Positions 1 to 6,523 of a DNA stretch of 14,593 bases are shown piece by piece. Positions within the stretch are counted from its first letter, which is position 1, and each line of letters opens with the position of its first letter. Origin of the DNA: CAHJXF01 sp039936235 (lineage in GTDB: Bacteria > Pseudomonadota > Gammaproteobacteria > Burkholderiales > Burkholderiaceae_D); contig JBDTIS010000075.1 in assembly GCA_039936235.1 (NCBI GenBank), forward strand, positions 1 to 14,593. Direction: 5' to 3'. The notes under the pieces are model-generated. The model had not been told where the DNA came from. It saw only the letters and a program-made list of their open reading frames with translations, and did not search any database. The translations under genes and the position numbers were made by a program.

Positions 1-900
1 CGCGGCGATGCGCCTGGCCGACTCGGCCTCGTCGATCATGTCGAGCTTGTTGAGCACCAGCCAGCGCGGCTTCGCAGCCAGCGCCGGGTCGTACTTCTCG
101 AGCTCGCCGACGATCGCCTTCGCTTCCTTGACCGTATCGGTGGCCTCGTCGAACGGCGCGAGGTCGACGATGTGCAGCAACAGCCCGGTACGCTGCAGAT
201 GCCGCAGGAACTGGTGGCCGAGGCCGGCACCGTCCGCCGCGCCTTCGATCAGTCCCGGCACGTCGGCGATCACGAAGCTGCGCTCGGGGCCGACGCGGAC
301 CACGCCAAGATTCGGGTGCAACGTCGTGAATGGGTAGTCGGCGATCTTCGGCCGTGCGTTCGAAACCGCCGTGATGAAGGTGGATTTGCCGGCATTCGGC
401 ATCCCGAGCAGACCGACGTCGGCCAGCACCTTCAGTTCGAGCTTGAGATGACGCTCCTGGCCCTCCTCGCCGTCGGTCTGCTGGCGCGGCGAGCGGTTGG
501 TGCTCGACTTGAAGTGGATGTTGCCGAGGCCGCCCTTGCCGCCCTGCGCGAGCAGCGCGACCTGCCCGTGTTCGGTCAGGTCCGCGACGAGCTCGCCGCT
601 CTCGAGTTCGGTGATCAGCGTGCCGACCGGCATCCGCAGCGTGATGTCGTCGGCGCCCTTGCCGTAGCAATCGGAGCCGCGGCCGTGCTCGCCCTTCTTC
701 GCACGGTGCAGCTTCGCGTAGCGATAGTCGACCAGCGTGTTGATGTTGCGATCGGCGATCGCGAAGACGCTGCCGCCCTTGCCGCCGTCACCGCCGTCGG
801 GGCCGCCGAACGGAATGAACTTCTCGCGTCGAAAGCTCGCGATGCCGTTGCCGCCGTCGCCGGCGACCACGTCGATCTTCGCTTCGTCGATGAACTTCAT
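1..900 (-). CDS. obgE: GTPase Obg/CgtA, C-terminal part cut off by the window edge
   Basis: Obg is an essential, slow-cycling GTPase that binds the 50S ribosomal subunit and links ribosome assembly to growth and stress state. The frame is open from the ATG at 898-900 to base 1, giving 300 residues and no stop, so the end lies outside the window. Residues 1 to about 159 are the glycine-rich Obg fold (N-terminus MKFIDEAKIDVVAGDGGNG, then GGPDGGDGGKGGS). The G domain follows: G1 GMPNAGKS at 166-173, G3 DVPG at 213-216 and G4 NKLD at 284-287 are all intact. An AAAGG ribosome site lies 7 nt before the ATG (908-912). It is the third gene after rplU and rpmA on the same strand, the usual bacterial arrangement, but an intrinsic terminator separates it from rpmA. 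Identification is secure. Confidence 0.97.
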   Translation of the reverse strand, partial: MKFIDEAKIDVVAGDGGNGIASFRREKFIPFGGPDGGDGGKGGSVFAIADRNINTLVDYRYAKLHRAKKGEHGRGSDCYGKGADDITLRMPVGTLITELESGELVADLTEHGQVALLAQGGKGGLGNIHFKSSTNRSPRQQTDGEEGQERHLKLELKVLADVGLLGMPNAGKSTFITAVSNARPKIADYPFTTLHPNLGVVRVGPERSFVIADVPGLIEGAADGAGLGHQFLRHLQRTGLLLHIVDLAPFDEATDTVKEAKAIVGELEKYDPALAAKPRWLVLNKLDMIDEAESARRIAA

Positions 901-914
901 GATTTGACCTTTGG

Positions 915-945
915 AAAAAACAAAGCCCCGCGCGGGGCGGGGCTT
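915..945 (-). terminator. Intrinsic terminator/attenuator between rpmA and obgE
   Basis: Read on the minus strand, arm AAGCCCCGC (937-945), a 5-nt loop (932-936) and arm GCGGGGCTT (923-931) form a perfect 9-bp GC-rich stem. It is followed by TGTTTTTTCC (T run at 915-920). This is a textbook rho-independent terminator facing obgE. It lies after the rpmA stop and its T tract ends only 2 nt before the obgE ribosome site, so obgE expression would need read-through or a separate promoter. Confidence 0.9.
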
Positions 946-965
946 CGCTGATCCCGCGTGCTGCC

Positions 966-1229
966 TTACTCTGTGACCGGAGCGACGTTCACCAGATGAC
1001 GCCGCGTGGCGCCCTTGATGTTGAAGTTCACCGTGCCGTCGACCAGTGCGTACAGCGTGTGGTCCTTGCCGATGCCGACGTTGATGCCGGGGTGAACCCG
1101 CGTGCCGCGCTGGCGGATGATGATGCCGCCCGCGTTGATCGCCTGGCCGCCGTAGACCTTGACGCCGAGCCGCTTCGATTCGGAGTCGCGGCCGTTGCGT
1201 GAACTGCCGCCTGCCTTTTTGTGTGCCAT
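966..1229 (-). CDS. rpmA: 50S ribosomal protein L27
   Basis: L27 is a component of the large subunit whose flexible N-terminus reaches the peptidyl transferase centre. The 87-residue product starts MAHKKAGGSSRNGRDSES and contains the family signature KVYGGQAINAGGIIIRQRGT. Length is normal for the family (about 85). The frame stays open 22 codons further upstream into the rplU end, but the ATG at 1227-1229 is chosen because MAHKK is the conserved start and GAGGAG sits about 10 nt before it. The gap to the rplU stop is 13 nt, so the two genes are cotranscribed. The proximal N-terminus carries no Firmicutes-type prepeptide. Confidence 0.97.
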   Translation of the reverse strand: MAHKKAGGSSRNGRDSESKRLGVKVYGGQAINAGGIIIRQRGTRVHPGINVGIGKDHTLYALVDGTVNFNIKGATRRHLVNVAPVTE

Positions 1230-1242
1230 GGTGGTGTGCTCC

Positions 1243-1599
1243 TCAGGCTGCCGTTGCTTCGGCGGTGTGGCTGCCGGCAACTGCTGCTGCACCATTGATG
1301 GTGCCGATCAGAATCTCGGTGTAATCCTGGCGATGGCCCTGACGCTTCTGGTAGTGCTTGCGCCGGCGCATCTTGAAGATCTTGACCTTGTCGTGACGAC
1401 CCTGGGAGAGAACCGTTGCCATGACCGTGGCGCCGGCGACGAGCGGCTGACCGAACTGAATCGATTCGCCGATGCCGACCGCGAGCACCTGATCAAGCGT
1501 GATTTCCGTACCCACGTCCGCCGGTATCTGTTCTATTTTCAATTTTTCACCAGCGACGACTTTGTATTGCTTGCCGCCGGTTTTTATGACCGCGTACAT
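1243..1599 (-). CDS. rplU: 50S ribosomal protein L21 with a C-terminal extension
   Basis: L21 binds 23S rRNA in the large subunit. The product is 118 residues and opens MYAVIKTGGKQYKVVAGEKL. The conserved RNA-binding region KVKIFKMRRRKHYQKRQGHRQ is intact at about residues 71-91. Most proteobacterial L21 proteins are about 103 residues; here the usual end is replaced by a tail beyond TEILIGTI, ending GSHTAEATAA, about 15 residues longer and rich in alanine. It is the first gene of rplU-rpmA-obgE and has a near-consensus promoter about 80 nt upstream. AGAGG sits a few bases before the ATG. Confidence 0.97.
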   Translation of the reverse strand: MYAVIKTGGKQYKVVAGEKLKIEQIPADVGTEITLDQVLAVGIGESIQFGQPLVAGATVMATVLSQGRHDKVKIFKMRRRKHYQKRQGHRQDYTEILIGTINGAAAVAGSHTAEATAA

Positions 1600-1678
1600 G
1601 TTGGACCTCTGCTATTGATGACTCCGCGCCACGCGAAAATGGTTATGACGGGCGACTACGGATTCGGGGAAACCCGCG

Positions 1679-1707
1679 ATCATACATTCGGCGGTGTTGA
1701 CGGTCAA
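1679..1707 (-). promoter_or_regulatory. Sigma70 promoter of rplU-rpmA(-obgE)
   Basis: On the minus strand, TTGACC (1702-1707), a 17-nt spacer and TATGAT (1679-1684) make a near-consensus promoter. Transcription would begin near 1672, leaving a leader of about 70 nt before the rplU ATG. The -35 lies inside an inverted repeat, GTTGAC-G-GTCAAC at 1696-1708. Confidence 0.8.
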
Positions 1708-1749
1708 CGACCGATTTGACCCTTCGCCGGTCTTGCGCGACGCATGGCA

Positions 1750-1755
1750 TATAAT
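1750..1755 (+). promoter_or_regulatory. Perfect -10 box of the ispB promoter
   Basis: TATAAT matches the sigma70 -10 consensus exactly and points towards ispB. No good -35 lies 16-18 nt upstream (the sequence there is CCGGTC); a TTGACC at 1716-1721 is 28 nt away, too far. Transcription would start near 1762, which rules out the ATG at 1744 as the ispB start and leaves a leader of about 90 nt. Confidence 0.55.
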
Positions 1756-1851
1756 TTGCGGTCCGCATCGTCGCGCATCGATGGCATAGCCGCCAGTCTC
1801 CCCTTGTCGTCCACCCTGAACGTCTACAACGAAGGCCTCGACTCCCGCGAA

Positions 1852-2835
1852 ATGGTGGTGGTCAAGCCACAGGCGTCGTCGGTGCTCGCGCCGGTCGTCG
1901 ACGACATGAAGTCGATGGATGCGCTGATTCGCACGCGGCTGCGGTCCGAGGTCGTGCTGGTCAACCAGGTGGCCGAATACATCATCGGCGCCGGCGGCAA
2001 GCGATTGCGGCCCGCGCTGCTGCTGCTGATCGCAGGCGCCCTCGACTATCACGGGCCGCATCGGCTGACGATGGCTGCCGTCGTCGAATTCATCCACACC
2101 GCGACGCTGCTGCACGACGACGTCGTCGACGAGTCCGACCTCAGGCGCGGTCGCCAGACGGCCAACGCGCTGTTCGGCAATGCCGCATCGGTTCTGGTCG
2201 GCGACTTCCTCTACTCGCGGTCGTTCCAGATGATGGTCGACGTCGGCAGCCTGCCGGTGATGCGTACGCTGGCCGATGCGACCAATGTCATCGCCGAAGG
2301 CGAGGTGCTGCAGCTGCTCAACATCCACGACCCCGACGTGGACGAAGAGCGCTACATGCAGGTGATCCGCTACAAGACCGCCAAGCTGTTCGAGGCGTCG
2401 GCGCGGCTGGCGGCGATCCTGGCCGGCTGCTCCGAGGACGAACAGGAGCCGTGGGCGGAGTTCGGCCGTCGCATCGGCACCGCGTTCCAGCTCGTCGACG
2501 ACGTGCTCGACTACTCCGGTGTGACCGCCGAGATCGGCAAGAACGTCGGCGACGACCTGCGCGAAGGCAAGCCGACGCTACCGCTGATCTATCTGCTCGA
2601 GCGTGGCAACGCCGCGCAGCGCAGCCTGGTGCGCGACACCGTCATCGGCAGCACCCACGCAGACCTGGCGGCCATCCAGGCGGCGATCGAGACCAGCGGT
2701 GCGCTCGACTACACCCGCGCGCTGGCGGAGCGCGAGGCGGCAGCCGCGCGAGGCGTGGCCGATCGCCTGCCCGAGTCGGTGTACAAAAGATCTCTGCTAG
2801 AAGTGTGTTCGTTTGCGATTCACCGCGAGTTCTGA
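1852..2835 (+). CDS. ispB: Octaprenyl diphosphate synthase (trans-isoprenyl diphosphate synthase)
   Basis: Adds isopentenyl diphosphate units to farnesyl diphosphate to make the C40-type side chain of ubiquinone. From the chosen ATG the protein is 327 residues, matching the family (323 in E. coli). Visible motifs are GGKRLRP at 48-54, the first aspartate-rich motif in LLHDDVVDES (DDVVD 89-93), a GDFLYSRSF segment near 117-125, and the second aspartate-rich motif DDVLD at 216-220 followed by GKNVGDDLREGKPTLP. The frame continues upstream to an ATG at 1744, but that codon precedes the -10 box and the extra 36 residues do not resemble the family; the ribosome site at 1852 is weak, so the start is moderately certain. 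Chain length (C40 against C45-C50) cannot be read from sequence. It is divergent from rplU and followed by tRNA-Pro. Confidence 0.93.
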   Translation: MVVVKPQASSVLAPVVDDMKSMDALIRTRLRSEVVLVNQVAEYIIGAGGKRLRPALLLLIAGALDYHGPHRLTMAAVVEFIHTATLLHDDVVDESDLRRGRQTANALFGNAASVLVGDFLYSRSFQMMVDVGSLPVMRTLADATNVIAEGEVLQLLNIHDPDVDEERYMQVIRYKTAKLFEASARLAAILAGCSEDEQEPWAEFGRRIGTAFQLVDDVLDYSGVTAEIGKNVGDDLREGKPTLPLIYLLERGNAAQRSLVRDTVIGSTHADLAAIQAAIETSGALDYTRALAEREAAAARGVADRLPESVYKRSLLEVCSFAIHREF

Positions 2836-2919
2836 GGCTGGGACATCGACGCGGCATTCGAGCGCAAGCCAATCAAGCAGTCGCCGTGACGCCGCACGTT
2901 CGCGCCATGGAAATGCAAA

Positions 2920-2996
2920 CGGGGTGTAGCTTAGCCTGGTAGAGCGCTACGTTCGGGACGTAGAGGCCGGAGGTTCGAATCCTCTCACCCCGACCA
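2920..2996 (+). tRNA. tRNA-Pro, anticodon CGG
   Basis: A 77-nt cloverleaf. Acceptor CGGGGTG (2920-2926) pairs fully with CACCCCG (2986-2992), followed by discriminator A and an encoded CCA (2994-2996). The anticodon stem CTACG/CGTAG encloses the loop TTCGGGA, giving anticodon CGG at 2954-2956, which reads CCG. The T arm contains GGTTCGAATCC. It lies 84 nt after ispB with no clear promoter of its own, so it may be processed from the ispB transcript. No duplicated 3' end is seen nearby that would indicate an integrated element. Confidence 0.97.
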
Positions 2997-3420
2997 GTTT
3001 TTCGATGCCGCGGCCTGTGCCGCGAGCCTGCGGTACCGGTCCACCGCATCGACTGTCTCGACTATTCCTGTTGTTGCCGAGGTTCCGGTTGCTGCCTGCC
3101 GGCAACCGCGGCGATCACGCGAATGGCGCATGCGGGAAGGGGTCGCGTGCCCTATCGTGCATACGCGGGGGTGGCGAAGCCGATCGACCTGCGAGTCGCT
3201 GCTCTCGGTATGCAGATGTCTCTGGCGCAATCTTGCAACAGCGCGGAAACAGCTTGTTCGATCGGGCCATCGCGTCGGGCGAATTGCTTTACAAAGCAAG
3301 GTGCTGTCGGCATGATCGATTCGACTTTGTGAGCTTGTTCTTCAGCCCATGCGCATGCCGGCTCGATTCGCGTGGTCGGCTCCGGCTACAAGTCGTGTAA
3401 CCCGCCCCGCCCTCGTCTCC
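2997..3420 (+). other. 424-nt gene-free stretch between tRNA-Pro and pilB, with hairpins
   Basis: No open frame here resembles a protein. Three inverted repeats follow the tRNA: CGCGGC-CTGT-GCCGCG (3009-3024), TGCGGT-N8-ACCGCA (3029-3048) and CGGTTGC-N9-GCAACCG (3086-3108). None is followed by a T run, so they are not classic terminators. A 16-bp dyad and a sigma70-like promoter lie at 3284-3316, presumably serving pilB. The middle (about 3110-3280) shows nothing I can name. Confidence 0.5.
3288..3316 (+). promoter_or_regulatory. Candidate sigma70 promoter of pilB, overlapped by a dyad
   Basis: TTTACA (3288-3293), a 17-nt spacer and CATGAT (3311-3316) fit a sigma70 promoter with five of six matches at -35 and four of six at -10. 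The predicted start near 3323 leaves about 98 nt before the pilB ATG. The dyad TTGCTTTACAAAGCAA (3284-3299) covers the -35 and could be an operator. Confidence 0.45.
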
Positions 3421-5160
3421 ATGGCCGCACTGAGTTCCGCTTCATCATCTTCGCCGGCCGTCATCGCCGGCCTCGGCCGCGCATTGGTGCAGGCCGGGAA
3501 GATCACGATGCAGCAGGCCGAAGTCATCGCGCGCGCTGCCAGCGGCGCGCAGGTGTCGTTCATCGACCAGCTGATCGACACGCGTGTGATGACGCCGATC
3601 GAACTGGCATCCAACCTGTCGCAGATGTTCGCGCTGCCGTTGCTCGACCTCGACGCCTACGATCCGGCGCAGATGCAGAACGACGTCATCGACAAGAAGC
3701 TCGTCCAGGGACTGAAGATCGCCGGCCTGCATCGACGCGGCAACAAGCTGACGGTCGCGGTGTCCGACGCAGCCAACTATCAGGCGATCGATCAGATCAA
3801 GTTCCAGACGCAGCTGTCGATCGAAGCGGTCGTCGTCGAGCACGACAAGCTGATGGCGTTGCTCGAACGCCTCGGCCAGAGCGCCGAAGCGGCGCTCGAC
3901 CAGTACATGAGCGAGGACCTGCATCTCGACTTCGAGGATGTGGGTGTGTCGCCGTCCGAGGCAGCGGCTGCCGCCGCATCGGCCTCCGACGTCGACGACG
4001 CTCCGGTCGTGCGCTTCCTGCAGAAGATCCTGATGGACGCGATCAACGACGGCGCGTCCGACATCCACTTCGAGCCATACGAGCGCTTCTATCGCATCCG
4101 CTTTCGCCAGGACGGCGTGCTGCGCGAAATCACGCAGCCGCCGCTGGCCATCAAGGACAAGCTCGCGTCGCGCATCAAGGTCATCTCGCGGCTCGACATC
4201 TCCGAGAAACGGGTGCCGCAGGACGGCCGCATGAAGCTGGTCTTGTCGAAGACCCGCGCGATCGACTTCCGCGTCTCGACGCTGCCCACGCTGTACGGCG
4301 AGAAGATCGTGATGCGGATTCTCGATCCGTCGCAGGCCAAGCTCGGCATCGATGCACTCGGCTACGAGCCCGACCAGAAGGAAACGCTGATGGCCGCGAT
4401 CAAGCGGCCTTACGGCATGGTGCTCGTCACCGGACCGACCGGCTCCGGCAAGACCGTGTCGCTGTACACGTGCCTGAACATCCTGAACCAGCCGGGCATC
4501 AACATCTCCACCGCCGAAGACCCGGCCGAAATCCAGTTGCCCGGAGTCAATCAGGTCAACATGAACGACAAGGCCGGCCTGACGTTCGCGGTCGCGCTGA
4601 AGGCGTTCCTGCGGCAGGACCCGGACATCATCATGGTCGGAGAGATCCGCGACCTCGAGACTGCCGACATCGCGATCAAGGCGGCCCAGACCGGACACCT
4701 GGTCTTCTCCACGCTGCACACGAACGACGCGCCGACCACGCTGACGCGGCTGATGAACATGGGCGTGCCCACGTTCAACGTCGCGTCGTCGGTCATCCTC
4801 ATCACCGCGCAGCGACTGGTCCGCAAGCTGTGCGTCTGCAAGGCGCCGCTCGATATCCCCGACGACGCGATGCTCGAGGCCGGTTTCCAGGAAGTGGACC
4901 TCGACGGCACGTGGCGGCCGTTTCACGCGGTCGGCTGCAGGAAGTGCAAGGGCAGCGGCTACAAGGGACGCGTCGGTATCTATCAGGTCATGCCGATCAC
5001 CGAAGAGATCCAGCGGATCATCCTGGCCGGCGGTAATGCATTGGAAATTGCCGACCAGGCCAGGCGCGAAGGCGTCAGCGACCTGCGCCAGTCCGGGCTG
5101 CGCAAGGTGCGAAGCGGCCAGACATCCCTCGAGGAAGTCCTCGCGGTGACCAACGAATGA
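3421..5160 (+). CDS. pilB: Type IV pilus assembly ATPase PilB
   Basis: A cytoplasmic hexameric ATPase that drives pilin polymerisation through PilC. The 579-residue product has an N-terminal GspE/PilB N domain (about 25-160), an alanine-rich acidic linker near 180-195, and the secretion-ATPase core. Walker A GPTGSGKT is at 338-345, the Asp box STAEDP at 363-368, Walker B DPDIIMVGEIRD at 400-411, and the His box STLHTND follows. Four cysteines (C471, C473, C506, C509) form the expected zinc site; the CxC spacing of the first pair is, from memory, that of PilB rather than GspE. The frame is open to an ATG at 3349, but the 24 extra residues look non-coding; no clear ribosome site precedes either ATG, so the start is uncertain. 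Retraction ATPases (PilT) lack this N domain. First gene of pilBCD. Confidence 0.95.
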   Translation: MAALSSASSSSPAVIAGLGRALVQAGKITMQQAEVIARAASGAQVSFIDQLIDTRVMTPIELASNLSQMFALPLLDLDAYDPAQMQNDVIDKKLVQGLKIAGLHRRGNKLTVAVSDAANYQAIDQIKFQTQLSIEAVVVEHDKLMALLERLGQSAEAALDQYMSEDLHLDFEDVGVSPSEAAAAAASASDVDDAPVVRFLQKILMDAINDGASDIHFEPYERFYRIRFRQDGVLREITQPPLAIKDKLASRIKVISRLDISEKRVPQDGRMKLVLSKTRAIDFRVSTLPTLYGEKIVMRILDPSQAKLGIDALGYEPDQKETLMAAIKRPYGMVLVTGPTGSGKTVSLYTCLNILNQPGINISTAEDPAEIQLPGVNQVNMNDKAGLTFAVALKAFLRQDPDIIMVGEIRDLETADIAIKAAQTGHLVFSTLHTNDAPTTLTRLMNMGVPTFNVASSVILITAQRLVRKLCVCKAPLDIPDDAMLEAGFQEVDLDGTWRPFHAVGCRKCKGSGYKGRVGIYQVMPITEEIQRIILAGGNALEIADQARREGVSDLRQSGLRKVRSGQTSLEEVLAVTNE

Positions 5161-5248
5161 ACAGGCGCCTCACGGCCGGATCGCTGCGACGCGCGACCGC
5201 CGTACGCGCGCCGACCGGCAGCGGGCGCAGTCCACACGGAGATCGATG

Positions 5249-6478
5249 ATGGCGACAGCCAACCTGGCCCCACGCAGGGCACCGGCCAAGGAGGCGATGT
5301 TCGCCTGGGAGGGCAAGGACCGGAACGGCAAGAGCGTCCGCGGCGAAATGCGTGCGGCCGGCGATGCGCTGGTCAATGCGTCGCTGCGCAAGCAGGGCAT
5401 CCTCGTCACCAGGATCAAGAAGCAGACCTTCAAGCGAGGCAGGAAGATCAGGGACAAGGACGTGACGCTGTTCACGCGCCAGCTGGCGACGATGATGAAG
5501 GCCGGCGTGCCGCTTCTGCAGGCCTTCGACATCGTCGGGCGCGGCCATGCCAACGCATCGGTGTCGAAGTTGCTGAACGACGTGCGAACCGACATCGAGA
5601 CCGGGTCGAGCCTCAACCAGGCCTTCCGCAAGTACCCGCTGTATTTCGACCCGCTGTTCTGCAACCTCGTGTCGGCTGGCGAGCAGGCCGGTATTCTCGA
5701 TTCGCTGCTCGACCGGCTCGCGACGTACAAGGAAAAGATCCTCGCCATCAAGAGCAAGATCAGAGCCGCGCTGTTCTATCCGGCCGCGGTGCTCGCCGTC
5801 GGCTTCATCGTGACAGCGGTGATCATGATCTTCGTGATCCCGGCCTTCAAGAGCGTGTTCTCGAGCTTCGGTGCCGACTTGCCGGGACCCACGCTGGTCG
5901 TGATGGCGATCTCGGACTTCTTCGTGCAGTGGTGGTATCTGATCTTCGGCGGGCTGTTCGGTGGCCTGTACTTTTTCTTCCAGTCGTGGAAACGCAGCGT
6001 GAAGATGCAGGCGATCATGGATCGGCTGCTGCTGCAGGCGCCGATCTTCGGTGAACTGGTCCGCAAGTCGTCGATCGCCCGCTGGACCCGCACACTGGCC
6101 ACGATGTTCGTGGCCGGCGTGCCGCTCGTCGAAGCGCTCGACTCGGTCGGTGGCGCGTCCGGCAACTGGGTCTACGCGGAGGCGACCAAGAAGATCCAGG
6201 GCGACGTCGCTACCGGAGTGTCGCTGACCAACGCGATGCAGAACACCAACGTGTTCCCGAACATGGTCATCCAGATGGTCTCGATCGGCGAGGAGTCCGG
6301 CTCGCTCGACAGCATGCTGTCCAAGGTCGCCGACTTCTTCGAAGCCGAGGTCGACGACTCGGTCGATGCGCTGGCCAGCCTGATCGAGCCGTTGATCATC
6401 GTGATCCTCGGCGTACTCGTCGGCGGCATGGTCGTGGCCATGTACCTGCCGATCTTCAAGCTCGGCCAGGTCGTGTGA
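5249..6478 (+). CDS. pilC: Type IV pilus inner-membrane platform protein PilC
   Basis: Polytopic membrane protein of the GspF/PilC family that couples PilB to pilin extraction from the membrane. The 409 residues contain two tandem GspF domains, each opening with a matching segment: FTRQLATMMKAGVPLLQAFD (75-94) and WTRTLATMFVAGVPLVEALD (279-298). Three hydrophobic segments are visible at about 177-198, 225-246 and 381-402, as expected. The sequence begins ATGATG at 5246; the second ATG is preferred because GGAG (5238-5241) is 7 nt before it and only 4 nt before the first. It lies 88 nt after pilB and is followed by pilD. Confidence 0.95.
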   Translation: MATANLAPRRAPAKEAMFAWEGKDRNGKSVRGEMRAAGDALVNASLRKQGILVTRIKKQTFKRGRKIRDKDVTLFTRQLATMMKAGVPLLQAFDIVGRGHANASVSKLLNDVRTDIETGSSLNQAFRKYPLYFDPLFCNLVSAGEQAGILDSLLDRLATYKEKILAIKSKIRAALFYPAAVLAVGFIVTAVIMIFVIPAFKSVFSSFGADLPGPTLVVMAISDFFVQWWYLIFGGLFGGLYFFFQSWKRSVKMQAIMDRLLLQAPIFGELVRKSSIARWTRTLATMFVAGVPLVEALDSVGGASGNWVYAEATKKIQGDVATGVSLTNAMQNTNVFPNMVIQMVSIGEESGSLDSMLSKVADFFEAEVDDSVDALASLIEPLIIVILGVLVGGMVVAMYLPIFKLGQVV

Positions 6479-6523
6479 GTCGCGTTTGAATCGCTGCCGC
6501 TCGATCGTCCTGCGTCCTTTCCC

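Noticed and set aside
1781..1789. Two-codon upstream frame ATG GCA TAG in the ispB leader
   Set aside because: Out of frame with ispB, no ribosome site, and such short frames occur by chance.
1744..1851. Upstream ATG giving a longer IspB
   Set aside because: It lies before the TATAAT box, and the extra 36 residues do not resemble the family.
2920..2996. tRNA-Pro as an attachment site for an integrated element
   Set aside because: No repeat of the tRNA 3' end and no integrase or mobile gene is found downstream; core pil genes follow.
3223..3237. TGGCGCAATCTTGCA upstream of pilB, resembling a sigma54 site
   Set aside because: The GG and GC elements are separated by 9 nt, not the required 10, and sigma54 spacing is strict.
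2985..3299. Minus-strand frame of 104 codons across the tRNA-pilB gap
   Set aside because: Runs into the tRNA gene, no ribosome site and no protein-like pattern.
3445..4926. Long minus-strand open frame (493 codons) opposite pilB
   Set aside because: Shadow of pilB caused by GC bias; rich in D, R, H and Q with no known domain, while pilB is fully conserved.
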